Source: Limnanthes douglasii subsp. nivea
Taxonomy: Eukaryota; Streptophyta; Magnoliopsida; Brassicales; Limnanthaceae
Assembly (NCBI GenBank): GCA_036936605.1
Contig: JAUPFV010000001.1
Coordinates: 114,832,771 to 114,896,770, forward strand
DNA: 64,000 nucleotides
Reading direction: 5' to 3'
Part shown: piece after piece, positions 36,271-46,251 of the stretch
Layout: every line of letters begins with the position of its first letter
How positions within the stretch are numbered: position 1 is the first letter of the stretch
Notes under the pieces: generated by a model
The model's database searches: none
The model's input: the letters and a program-made list of their open reading frames with translations, nothing else
Told to the model about the DNA's origin: nothing
Program-made: the position numbers and the translations under genes

Positions 36271-36486
36271 AAAACCTTATCGTGATTCATAGGATAAACT
36301 CAAGTATATCTATAATTGAATCAAAAAATATATTTTTCTTATACATAATCCATACCATTGAGATTAATTGATTAACTAACTTCGTAGGGTATGGACTTAG
36401 AGTATTATGTGAATATATATATACAATGATTGTTTTTTTTTATAAGAAAGCATGTTTAAGTGTTTTAAATTTTTTTATGAATAAAT
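36267..36486 (+). repeat. 220-bp direct repeat, left copy, flanking the copia element
   Basis: Identical in length and nearly in sequence to 41159-41378 (starts AGCCAAAACCTTATCGTGAT, ends TTTTATGAATAAAT). It ends exactly at the left LTR of the copia element. Far too long to be a target-site duplication. Confidence 0.9.
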
Positions 36487-36656
36487 TGTTAAGAATATAA
36501 AGCCCATATAAAGCCCAAGCCCGTTAGCTTTCTTTTATTATAAATAAGAGCATATGCTGTACTAATTCATATACTTCTGAATAATACAAAAACCCTAGCC
36601 GTCTAGCGGTTTGTTCCTTTTGTTACTTCTCTCGTTTCTCTCTTTGTTTCTTAACA
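36487..36656 (+). repeat. 5' LTR of the copia element
   Basis: 170 bp, TGTTAAGAATATAAAGCCC...TTTCTTAACA, with terminal TGTTAAG/CTTAACA inverted ends and a TTATTATAAATAAG TATA-like segment near 36535. Confidence 0.93.
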
Positions 36657-36669
36657 TGATATCAGAGCC
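36657..36669 (+). other. Primer-binding site of the copia element, mutated
   Basis: TGATATCAGAGCC directly follows the LTR. One base differs from the initiator-Met site TGGTATCAGAGCC. The inverted copy near 40965-40980 retains the canonical form. Confidence 0.85.
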
Positions 36670-36708
36670 AGAAGTAAACTGATCGCGTAAATGTAACAAT
36701 CAGATTTA

Positions 36709-36831
36709 TCAGGTATTTGATTTCGTATTAGAACCGATTGATAAAATTATCAGGTATTTGATTTTGCATTAGATCCGATTGATAAAATTATCAGGTATTT
36801 GATTTCGTATTAGATCCGATTGATAAAATTG
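36709..36831 (+). repeat. Three 41-bp tandem repeats in the copia leader
   Basis: Units starting TCAGGTATTTGATTT at 36709, 36750 and 36791, nearly identical. Looser repeats of GGTAAAATTGCAC and ATTGTTCGGCAA follow at 36890-37200. The leader is long (about 780 bp) and non-coding. Confidence 0.9.
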
Positions 36832-37443
36832 TAAGTGAAATTTATCGGTGAAATTGGGGCTTAGAAGGAATCGAAATTGCAAAAGTATTGGTTAAGAATA
36901 TATTTTTTTGGTAAAATTGCATTGTCAACTTATTGGTAAAGTTGCGTCTCGGGGAACAATTAGAATTGAATTAAAAAATATTGGGAAAATTGCACTGTGT
37001 AAATTATTGGTAAAATTTCATAAAAGCATTGTTCGGCAAGAAGAGTAGCGTCTGAGTTTATTGTGTTTTTATAAAATTGCACTGGATAAATTTCAGGTAA
37101 AATTGCACAAAAGTATTGTTCGGCAAAGAAAAGTTTTCTCCGATAAATTTGGTTTATTGAAGTAGTGGTAAAATTGCACAAAAGTCTGATGAAATTGCAG
37201 AAGAGTTATTATTGAATTATTAGTAAAATTTCTAATAAATAGATATAGTTTTCGGTTTTCGGATCTGCTGTGTGCAGCTCCAATAAAACGGTCCGATCGA
37301 AAGGAAAACAAAGTCCGTTTTGCTGAATTTTGGAGAGCATGTTTGGGACATCCGGCCCTTCAATATGACCGGTCGGATTTTGATTCGGTGCTATAGTTTG
37401 GGAGAAATTTCAACTGGAACAGTGGAGCAGTTTTGTTGAGATT

Positions 37444-39147
37444 GTGGATATTATTGCGAACATGATAGGAAAAGATGATAAGAAAAACCTTGTTACATCT
37501 GCATACCATTCGGGTATGTCCTCGTCTTCCACTTCAGGTATTGATTCATCATTGTGGATTTTGGATTCGGGTGCGTCTCATCATATGTCACCTCACATGT
37601 CGAACTTTGTTTCGTTGTCTCATGTTTCACCCATATCTGTTTTGTCTGTTAGTGCTACACCAATGTCATTAGAGGGTATTGGCTCTGTTTGTACCCCTCA
37701 TATATCATTATCTGATGTTTACTACGTTCCAACCCTTTCTTTGAATCTTGTTTCGGTTAGTCAATTGTGTAAATCTGGTTATTGTGTCTTATTTTCCGAT
37801 TATGTTTGTGCTATACAAAATCAACAGACCGAAAGAGTGATTGGGATAGGTCATAAAATAAGGGAACTCCATGTTTTGGAGAAACTCGAAGTAACATATA
37901 TGGATGTCTATGGTGTTGATTGTGAAAAAACATACTTGACTGATATTGCTGCCTCCGGTGTTGATTTGTCTTCGTTTCGTTTGAATCCTTCATTGTCTAA
38001 GTTTTATCTTTGGCATTCTCGTCTTGGACATGTATCTACATCTTGTTTAAAGTTTTTAGTCTCTACAGGTGCTTTAGGTCAGCTAAACACTTGTAATATC
38101 TCGGATTGCAGTGGTTGTAAACTTGCAAAATTTTCGGCGTTACCGTTTAATGAAAGTATTTCTTCCTCTATTGCTCCGTTTGATATTATTCATTCTGATG
38201 TCTGGGGTCCATCTCCTGTCTCCACAAAGGGTGGTTCATCCTACTATGTTTCTTTCATTGATGATTATACTCGATATACTTGGGTTTACCTTATGAAACG
38301 AAGATCAGATTTCCTTGGAATTTATAGAGAATTTCGGGCACTTGCTAAGACTCAACATTCTGCTGTAATAAAATGTTTCAGGTGTGACTTGGGGGGTGAA
38401 TATACATCCAATGATTTTACTCAGTTACTTGCATCTGATGGTACCACACATCAGTCTTCTTGCACTGACACCCCTCAGCAGAATGGTGTTGCAGAAAAAA
38501 AACATCGTCATCTTATTGAGACTGCTCGTTCTTTACTTTTATCTGCTGAGGTTCCTACTATTTTTTGGGGAGAAGAAATTCATACTGCTGTATATGTGAT
38601 TAATCGAATTCCCACTGCTCATAATGCAGGGATGTCTCCTTTTCAGAAGTTATATGGACAACTTCCAAATTATTCTTTCTTACGAGTGTTTGGATGTACA
38701 TGTTTTGTCATTCGTCCTCATGTAGAACGCAACAAATTGGGCCCTAAATCCGCAATATGTGTTTTCTTGGGTTATGGTGTTAGACATAAAGGTTATCGTT
38801 GTTTTGATCCCACTAGTCAGAAACTTTATGTCTCTCGACATGTTACTTTTCTTGAGCATATCCCGTTTTATTCGATTCCAACGAAATCACATGATAGAAC
38901 AAGTACCAAACTTCAGACTATTGATCCCTTTGAAAATAATAGCGACATACCCATTGATATTGATGTGCCAGCTCCTGAGACTCAACTACAAGTGATACTA
39001 CTTCTGCTCCATCAAGTCCGGATTCAGCTTCTTCTCTTAGTGAACCACCAGCTCTACCCCTTAGAAGATCTACTCGTACAAGTAAGTCTACCAAACTACC
39101 AGATTTTGCGTATTCTTCTTACTCAGCTCCTTTTGCCTCTTTCATAG
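37444..39147 (+). pseudogene. Copia protease-integrase reading frame
   Basis: 567 codons open. Residues 38-48: WILDSGASHHM with protease Asp41. Residues 190-230: GAG-pre-integrase zinc region (LWHSRLGH, then CSGC). Integrase catalytic triad Asp252 (HSDVWGP), Asp315 (CDLGGEY) and Glu351 (PQQNGVAEKKH). Residues 400-480: the copia VFGC.CFV / FLGY block. The true frame is lost around 38995 (residue 517), where a frameshift turns the product to low-complexity Leu/Gln residues; a second shift near 39150 precedes RT. The 36 residues before the protease motif show no gag homology. Confidence 0.9.
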
Positions 39148-39149
39148 CA

Positions 39150-40672
39150 AAAAACATGATTTATATGAACCAAGGTCATTTAAAGAAGCTGTTTCTGATC
39201 CTCGTTGGCAAAATGCAATAGTCGAAGAGCTCCCTGCTCTTTACCAAACTCATACATGGGATATAGTTAAGCCTCCATCCGGTAAGCATATAATCGGTTC
39301 TCGATGGGTTTTTAAAATTAAAACAAAATCTGATGGATCTGTTGAAAGATACAAGGCCCGTCTTGTAGCAAAAGGGTATTCACAGAAGTATGGTATGGAT
39401 TATGATGAAACATTTGCCCCATTGGCAAAAATGACGACTGTTCGTACTCTTATTGCGGTTGCTTCTGTTCGCCAGTGGAAAATCTTCCAACTCGATGTCA
39501 AGAATGCATTTTTGAATGGTGATCTTCATGAGGAGGTTTACATGACTCCTCCTACAGGTGTTGCTCACCAACCAGGTGAAGTTTGTCGACTTAGGAAAGC
39601 CTTATATGGACTCAAACAAGCTCCTCGTGCCTGGTTTGAAAAATTCTCTACGGTTAGTAATCACGATTCGGCCTTGTTTATCAAATGTACTAGTGTAGGA
39701 CGAATTATTTTATCCCTATATGTAGATGATATGATCATTACAAGTGATGATATTGATGGCATTGCAGCACTAAAACGTGATTTGGCTCAACGTTTTGCGA
39801 TGAAAGACTTGGGACTATTACGATATTTTTTAGGTATTGAGGTGGCTCACTCTCCAAAAGGTTATATTCTCTCTCAGACAAAATATATATCTGATTTATT
39901 CGAACGAGCGCGACTTTCTGATAACAGAACGGTAGATACTCCTCTTGAAACCAATGCTCGGTATTCTCCGACTGATGGCGTTCCTTTGTCAGATCCAAGT
40001 CTATATCGAACTCTTGTAGGGAGCTTGGTCTATCTTACAGTTACTCGGCCAGATATAGCTTATGCTGTTCATGTGGTCAGTCAGTTTGTTACTGCTCCTA
40101 CATCTGTTCATTGGGGAGCTGTTCTTCGAATATTGAGATATCTTCGTGGCACTCAGTTCCAGAGCCTTTTATTTCCCTCGACCTCTTCACTTGAACTGCG
40201 TGCCTATAGCGATGCTGATTGGGATAGTGATCCTCATGACCGAAAATCTACTACTGGTTTCTGTATTTTCCTTGGAGATTCATTAATATCATGGAAAAGC
40301 AAGAAACAAGATGTTGTCTCTAGATCGTCTACTGAAGCTAAGTATCGTGCTATGGCTGTCACCACATGTGAGATTGTTTGGTTATGATGGCTTCTTGCAG
40401 ATATAGGGGTTAATGTTACTAAACCAACTTCCCTACATTGTGATAACAAAAGCGCCATGCAGATAGCAAAGAATTCAGTTTTTTATGAGAGGACAAAGCA
40501 CATTGAAATAGATTGTCATTTCACTCGACATCATCTTCAGATCGGCACCATCTCGCTTCCGTATGTTCCATCAGCTTTGCAGATTGCTGATATTTTCACA
40601 AAGGCTCAGTCCACAGCGCGGTTTCGTTTTCTTTGTGACAAACTCTCAATGCTTATTACTGTTGCATTGTAA
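39150..40672 (+). pseudogene. Copia reverse transcriptase-RNase H, interrupted
   Basis: Begins after the second frameshift (RWQNAIVEELPALYQTHTW near 39210). Motifs are WVFKIK, RYKARLVAKG, YDETFAPLAK, FQLDVKNAFLNGDL, LYGLKQAPRAWF and the catalytic LYVDDMIIT (about 39716). RNase H follows: YSDADWDSD (about 40205), SRSSTEAKYRAMA (about 40320), HCDNKSAMQIAKN (about 40438), HIEIDCHFTR and ADIFTKA. One TGA at 40385-40387 interrupts RNase H. A short stretch after AWFEKFSTV appears missing compared with usual copia RT. Confidence 0.9.
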
Positions 40673-40673
40673 G

Positions 40674-40685
40674 TTTGAGGGAGGG
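40674..40685 (+). other. Polypurine tract of the copia element
   Basis: TTTGAGGGAGGG immediately precedes the TGTTAAG start of the 3' LTR. Confidence 0.85.
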
Positions 40686-40821
40686 TGTTAAGAATATAAA
40701 GCCCAAGCCCATTAGCTTTCTTTTATTATAAATAAGAGCATATGCTGTACTAATTCATATACTTCTGAATAATACAAATACCCTAGCCGTCTAGCGGTTT
40801 GTTCCTTTTGTTACTTCTCTC
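40686..40821 (+). repeat. Truncated 3' LTR of the copia element
   Basis: Matches the first part of the 5' LTR up to GTTACTTCTCTC, then breaks off; the last part (...TTTCTTAACA) is missing. It also lacks a short stretch (CATATAAAGCC) present near the start of the 5' LTR. Confidence 0.9.
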
Positions 40822-40824
40822 CTT

Positions 40825-41158
40825 TACGAAATCAAATACCTGATAATTTTATCAATCGGATCTAATGCAAAATCAAATACCTGATAATTTTATCAATCAG
40901 ATCTAATACGAAATCAAATACCTGATAAATCTGATTGTTACATTTACGCGATCAGTTTACTTCTGGCTCTGATACCATGTTAAGAAACAAAGAGAGAAAC
41001 GAGAGAAGTAACAAAAGGAACAAACCGCTAGACGGCTGGGGTTTTTGTATTATTCAGAAGTATATGAATTAGTACAGCATATGCTCTTATTTATAATAAA
41101 AGAAAGCTAACGAGCTTGGGCTTTATATGGGCTTTATATTCTTAACTATTTATTCATA
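40825..41158 (-). repeat. Inverted copy of the copia 5' LTR, primer site and leader repeats
   Basis: Reading the minus strand gives about 10 bases of left-flank sequence (ATGAATAAAT), the whole LTR, TGGTATCAGAGCC, and three leader repeats. This is the reverse complement of about 36473-36815. It joins the truncated 3' LTR on the left and the right 220-bp repeat on the right. Confidence 0.92.
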
Positions 41159-41378
41159 AGCCAAAACCTTATCGTGATTCATAGGATAAACTGAATGTAT
41201 ATCTATAATTGAATCAAAAAATATTTTTTTCTTATACATAATCCATACCATTGAGATTAATTGATTAATTGACTTCGTAGGGTATGGACTTAGAGTATTA
41301 TGTGAATATATATATATACAATGATTGTTTGTTGTAAGAAATCATGTTTAAGTGTTTTAAATTTTTTTATGAATAAAT
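41159..41378 (+). repeat. 220-bp direct repeat, right copy, flanking the copia element
   Basis: Nearly identical to 36267-36486. After it the sequence continues ATATTGTATGG, which would be the natural right flank of the insertion site. Confidence 0.9.
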
Positions 41379-42849
41379 ATATTGTATGGATAGGATTTAT
41401 GATTTTTTATTTTAAATCAGGGTTTGATTGGTTGCTCAATTTTTTTTCTCAATTTTGAATCAACAAAACCATAATTTAATGAAAGAATTCAAACCTATCA
41501 AGACAATGGTTCATCGACAGCGTAACTCCATATGTTATTATCGATTGAGGTTTGTCCGGTAACGTTCACCATAATCAGCAAACTGTTACCGATGCAGATG
41601 AACCGAATGAATATTGCGGCTTGCTAAAAATCGCAACCCACTACTATCGTTATGACAGCATCGGAAGGCTAATGGCTAGACGAACACTCAATAGTTACAT
41701 TTCATATGTACAAACGTAACATATAAGGTAACATTAAAGATGATGGTATTTGAACACTACCAATATTAGTCACCTTGAAATTTTTACCAGTATGCAAATT
41801 GATAAATATGTTAATAATTAGTTTTTCCAAAATTTACAAAAATATTAAATATGAAATATGATCCATAGTTTCAAATTTTGGAATCCTAATTTGAGGACTA
41901 AAACTAGGCAAAATGATATTAGATATCTTGTATTAGGAGATTAAGATATGGTGGGTGAAAAATAAGGTAATATGAGAGTACTATGCGACAAAAATTGAGA
42001 TTAAAATGAAAGAGTTTGTACGTAAAATTTTCGTATTATGTGCCTAAAATTATTATTTTTATGTATATTACAAAAAATAAAACATAGTGTTGATTAAGTA
42101 ATATGACAACCAATTGATAATCCTGATTTGGACTAAATGAGAGAAATATTTAACTTTAATAAGTAAAATTTTAATAGAGTAAAAAGTAAAATAAAAGCTC
42201 CTTAGTTTCCAAATCACTCTCATTTTCAATATTTTTCAAAAATTAAATTCATTTAATGAGTTTAGTATATGTTTTGTGATAGTAGGATTATCGATTTGAT
42301 TAAAGTAACCATGTTTTAGTAATATTTATATTTCTAATTTTTTAAACATTTATAAATAACTATAAATTTTGTAATATGAAAAATGGTAGTTAAATGTTAA
42401 AAACAGAATAAAAAGTTATGAAACTACAAAAGAAATTGATAATTTTGTATGCTCTTTGTTAATAAATAAAAAATAATCGTGTTACCAATATTTTTATTAT
42501 AACATAGACATTTAATTAATTTTATAAATATTTGTATTTCATAGTGAAATGTTAACCATAAATATTTTATAATTAAACACCTGCCTTTAAGAACACAAAT
42601 TTTTTATGTCCTAAAAATAATATAGTTATTATAAATTTTTAAAGAGATTTGCGACTTTTTTGCCACATTAATTTATAATAATCAGAAATTAAGAATGTTT
42701 TAAAACTGATTAATTTTAAAAAACCTAAAAAAGTAATAATTAAATAGTTCAAACAAAAAATAAGTTCAAATAATCATAAATTTAAAAACGTATTTGATTT
42801 AAAAAAACAAAAAAGACTTAAAAAAATATTTTGACATTATATATTAATA
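41379..42849. other. AT-rich spacer, nothing identified
   Basis: No coding region, repeat or RNA gene recognised. Sequence is strongly A/T-rich with scattered poly-A runs. Confidence 0.5.
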
Positions 42850-43329
42850 TTGTAAGAGTCCCTCATGCGGACCAACACTGTTTGAGATATATTGATCAAC
42901 TAAATTTATATGAAAGATATTTTCGACGATGTCATAACCTAGCCGCCCCGAGCAGCCGCATACCATACCATTTAACGGTGACACCACCGTCATGACTGGT
43001 AGTGGTGGTTCCACCTCCACTGTCCAACAACCCATCAGTCAATACTCTCCCTTGACCAATCACTACAACAAACGTAATCTTTAACAATCTTCATCTGAAT
43101 CCCACCAAAATTTAAAGCCTTTGAACTTACCACTATTGACTCAATCAATGACTGATTCACAACCCAATCTAGCCTTCATCAATGCAATATCCGATCCAAT
43201 GAATTCATCTCCAGTATTACACTATAAAAAATCCCCGTCTCCATATACCTTAAATACCAATAACCTACAATACAAGCAACCACAAAATAAACATACCAAA
43301 TCCTTTGTAGATGTTCTCACCAAAACATC

Positions 43330-43701
43330 TGTTACAGGACTCGTTAGGCACGATAAATCCAAACTAGAAACCCAAGGAAAGGTTCGAAGAATGGTAGAAT
43401 AAGGACTAGGAGATAATGCTGTAAGTAAGAAGATTACCTCTAAGAACACAAATTCTCTTCAATGAGTATATGAGTAGACAATAGAGAGAAAGATAAAATA
43501 ACTTGAAATTAAGATTATGCCTTTTCGGAGTTCCTATCTCTCTTACATATAGATTTAGAGTCATAAATAAAGAGAACGAAACGGACATCAATTAGGGCTT
43601 AAATGAATGAAAAGTAACGGTAGTAAATGAATTAAAAGTAACGGTAGTCAATGAATGAAAAGTAACGGTAGGATTAGGAGACCAATAGGATCTCTGTAAC
43701 A
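43330..43701 (-). repeat. 3' LTR of the CPSF73-carrying chromovirus
   Basis: 372 bp, TGTTACAG...CTGTAACA on both strands (8-bp inverted ends). Contains three short repeats of GAA(T)GAAAAGTAACGGTAG near 43605-43675. Differs from the other LTR at AAGG/AACG and ATAAT/ATGCT. The last residues of the chimeric ORF run into it. Confidence 0.95.
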
Positions 43702-46249
43702 TTGCCCCCTTCTTCGGAACATCCTTGTCCTCAAGGATGGCAATTTGGATACTTGGCGGTGAAGTTTTGGGAAAACTCCCAAGTAGCGGCCGATGACGGA
43801 TAACTCTTCCATTGAACGAGAACTTTGGTGACAGCGGCGTTGCGGTGCTTGACTGTTTTGCGTTCCAAGATTGCTTCGGGTTCTTTAGAATTTTGTTTAG
43901 AAAAGTAGGGTCTCGATCGCTAATAAGCTCCTTAAGGAATGTACTTGTCTGAGCATAGTCTGCGTGTGCTGAAAACGAAATGTAGTGTACCGACATGTTC
44001 AGCGGTGCATATAGACCATTCATGAGCGTGACTTCTTTAGGTTCATTGATTATGGTCTTTGCAAGTGTTCCTTCAACAACATAACCTGGTATGACACAAG
44101 CATTTTTTTTATCAGCACACCACATGTCAAAGAGTTGTCTTGATAACCCACTTTGTAGTCCACCAGGACTTGCCATCACTACAGATGAGCCTACATCTCT
44201 AAATTTTTTGATGCTGTTTAATGGAGAAATATGCTTGAATATAAATGGGTTTGAGTTTGCGAATTGGTTTTGGATCCATTCGTTCATGGAAAAGATGTAT
44301 GTCTGGTAATCAGCCATACACCTTTTAGCAAGTGGTGAAGCATAATATATTGGAGTGTTATGCAGATCATGGTGGGTTGCCCAGTACTCATCAAGAATCA
44401 AGAGAAGCTCTTGGGCACGACCCAAGGAAAATGCTGGAATTAGGACACGCCCCCATTGAGAAACCGTTGAGTGGATAACATCGGTGAATCGCTTGTCCCA
44501 AATATGCTGAGGTTGATGGAGCTTAACACCATAAGTGGATTCAATGATACATATATCAGAGGAGAATTGTGGGAGCTCAACAGCACAGAGATGTCGATCT
44601 TCTTCACGAGAATAATCTCCTGTGTAGAGAATACGAACACTAGCTATATCAACCATGAACATAGCAGCACCTAAAACATGGCCAGCCGTGTAGCACCAGA
44701 ATTTAATGCCGTTCACTTCTACTGTCGGATGAAAGTCAATAACCTCAATTTTCTCCATGGATTTGTTTATGTCTTGTTCATCAAAGAGCATATCTTCAAC
44801 TGAAACTTTGCTCACTTTTACATAATCAGTCAATAGTAGCTTATAGATTGCCTTAGTTGCATGGGTCATAAACACTCGTCCCTTGGATGTCGTCTTTTCC
44901 AGAAAATAAGATAGGGATGCAGCATGATCCAAGTGAAAATGGGTGATGAGAAGGACATCTATGGTTGAAGGGTCGATTTCATCAAAATAAGGCAGTGCAG
45001 ACATCCCACAGTAAGCAGGGTGAATTCCACAATCAAACAGTATGGTGTTCCCTTTGAAAGACATGTAAACGCATGATCGAATTATATCATCCTTTTGAAG
45101 GGATGAGTAGCGATAACGTCGGAGATTAACGGGATTAGAACCGCTTACCACAGGAAATTTGTGATTAAACCCTTCGCGAAAAGGCGGTAAAGCTGTGGGT
45201 TCGACGAAAATTCCAGAGTACGAACTGATCAACTCACACAGTGTAGAGTCCGTAGAAAATTTTGTTTTGGTCGCCGAAATATGAGACAAAAGAGCTTTTG
45301 GGTTTAATTCGTCTAAAACGTCATCTATTATCTCATGGCCAAACAACAATGCGATCCGAGGTTCTTGATGCATTAACTTGTTCAAACTTGCTCCGTTGAT
45401 CGCCTTACAACCCTTGTTTACATTCCCACGCAGCACATGCTTCAAACCATTAAGGTTGAATTCCATTCGGAGGTTGAGAAAATCCCATAAAATTGGACCG
45501 AGGGTGTGCAACCATTGAATACCTATCACAAAATCACAACAGTCAAGGTTTAAAGTTCTTACCTCGGTGGTGAGATCATAGCCTTGTACTTTCCAAGAAA
45601 AATTGCTACACTTGTATTTTGTAACAATTGTGCTTCCCAAGGCGGCGGAAACCACCATCGGTTTAGTCGCTTCGAGAGGGCAACCGATTTCATTGGCAAC
45701 CTTTAGGTCCAAGAAGTTGTGTGTACTCCCGGGATCAATCAAAATGTGGATCTTTTGCTTACCACTTTGTCCTGTCAAACGCATACAATTAAAGGTTGTG
45801 TTGCCCGTCAGTGCGTGTTGCGATATCATAGGCGGTTGTGTTTGCTCTGACTCAACAGACGTCTTGTTGACTACGTCATGAACCTCATCTACATCGAAAA
45901 GTCCAGATTCTGCATCACCTTCCATGACATATATATGAGCCTTGCGATGGGTTTGTTGATGGCCGGGAGTGAAGATTTCTTCGCAATACATGCATAGACC
46001 TTTTTGTTTGCGATCTTGCATCTCTTGCCACGTAAATTTTCGGGGTGTTTGGTTGTTGTTTCTTGAGATAAAATTCGGCGTCTGATGTGTTAGTGTGTTG
46101 CTAGGGGCAATGGGTAAAAGCGGTGGCTGGGTGTTTTGATTCAGATATTTCGGTGTTTGATAGGCGTTTGGAGTAGAATAGGTGTTGGGTTTGAATGCGG
46201 GTCGTTGTGGTTTGTGAGGGAGTAGGCGTAAATATGATTCATGCATCAT
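43592..46249 (-). CDS. Chimeric ORF: gag zinc knuckle - protease - RT start - CPSF73-I MBL/beta-CASP core (885 aa)
   Basis: Residues 84-101: zinc-knuckle-like CMYCEE...GHQQTH. Residues 169-182: protease block [13 protein letters not shown] (Asp172; Pro where Ser/Thr is usual). Residues 354-388: RT lead-in ([29 protein letters not shown]). Residues about 391-775: CPSF73-I, the endonuclease that cuts pre-mRNA at the poly(A) site. It has metal-ligand motifs Asp406 (ILFDCG), HFHLDH 437-442, His524 (TAGHVLG), Asp545 (YTGDYS), Glu570 (IIESTYG) and His762 (SAHADY). It stops before motif C, so one zinc ligand is lost, and the N terminus (about 30 residues) and C-terminal domain are missing. Residues 776-785 return to integrase ([10 protein letters not shown]); the rest is out-of-frame chromodomain and LTR. 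No introns are visible. Sense orientation suggests expression from the 5' LTR. The first ATG follows a gag frameshift, so translation would need reinitiation, another start or frameshifting. Nuclease activity is doubtful. Confidence 0.93.
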   Translation of the reverse strand: MMHESYLRLLPHKPQRPAFKPNTYSTPNAYQTPKYLNQNTQPPLLPIAPSNTLTHQTPNFISRNNNQTPRKFTWQEMQDRKQKGLCMYCEEIFTPGHQQTHRKAHIYVMEGDAESGLFDVDEVHDVVNKTSVESEQTQPPMISQHALTGNTTFNCMRLTGQSGKQKIHILIDPGSTHNFLDLKVANEIGCPLEATKPMVVSAALGSTIVTKYKCSNFSWKVQGYDLTTEVRTLNLDCCDFVIGIQWLHTLGPILWDFLNLRMEFNLNGLKHVLRGNVNKGCKAINGASLNKLMHQEPRIALLFGHEIIDDVLDELNPKALLSHISATKTKFSTDSTLCELISSYSGIFVEPTALPPFREGFNHKFPVVSGSNPVNLRRYRYSSLQKDDIIRSCVYMSFKGNTILFDCGIHPAYCGMSALPYFDEIDPSTIDVLLITHFHLDHAASLSYFLEKTTSKGRVFMTHATKAIYKLLLTDYVKVSKVSVEDMLFDEQDINKSMEKIEVIDFHPTVEVNGIKFWCYTAGHVLGAAMFMVDIASVRILYTGDYSREEDRHLCAVELPQFSSDICIIESTYGVKLHQPQHIWDKRFTDVIHSTVSQWGRVLIPAFSLGRAQELLLILDEYWATHHDLHNTPIYYASPLAKRCMADYQTYIFSMNEWIQNQFANSNPFIFKHISPLNSIKKFRDVGSSVVMASPGGLQSGLSRQLFDMWCADKKNACVIPGYVVEGTLAKTIINEPKEVTLMNGLYAPLNMSVHYISFSAHADYAQTSTFLKELISDRDPTFLNKILKNPKQSWNAKQSSTATPLSPKFSFNGRVIRHRPLLGSFPKTSPPSIQIAILEDKDVPKKGAMLQRSYWSPNPTVTFHSLTTVTFNSFTTVTFHSFKP
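43702..43725 (-). other. Polypurine tract of the chromovirus
   Basis: The minus strand reads GTTCCGAAGAAGGGGGCAA immediately before the LTR start TGTTACAG. Confidence 0.85.
43731..43885 (-). pseudogene. Chromodomain remnant of the chromovirus integrase
   Basis: In a minus frame other than that of the chimeric ORF one reads [36 protein letters not shown] and [10 protein letters not shown], ending at a TGA at 43733-43731. This is the C-terminal chromodomain of plant chromoviruses (P..IL..R.V......EVLV.W.......ATWE......FP). The shift means the chimeric protein would not contain it. It identifies the element's clade. Confidence 0.85.
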
Positions 46250-46251
46250 AG

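Larger units (their letters stand above)
36487..41158 (+). mobile_element. Ty1/copia LTR retrotransposon without gag and with a rearranged 3' end
   Basis: A 5' LTR (36487-36656), primer site, repeat-rich leader, protease, integrase, RT, RNase H and polypurine tract are followed by a truncated 3' LTR (40686-40821), then an inverted copy of leader plus LTR (40825-41158). No gag domain lies between primer site and protease. Pol has two frameshifts and one stop. Copia order (integrase before RT) is clear. Confidence 0.93.

Noticed and set aside
36267..36486. The 220-bp repeats as LTRs of the copia element
   Set aside because: They lie outside the true LTRs (TGTTAAG...CTTAACA), and no primer site or polypurine tract adjoins them in the right position.
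43222..43591. Small ORFs repeated identically at 43222-43591 and 47060-47396
   Set aside because: They fall in or across the two copies of the chromovirus LTR and simply reflect its duplication.
43592..46249. Reading the long ORF as an ordinary host CPSF73 gene
   Set aside because: It lies between matching LTRs, begins with gag/protease sequence, lacks the CPSF73 N terminus, motif C and C-terminal domain, and ends in the LTR.
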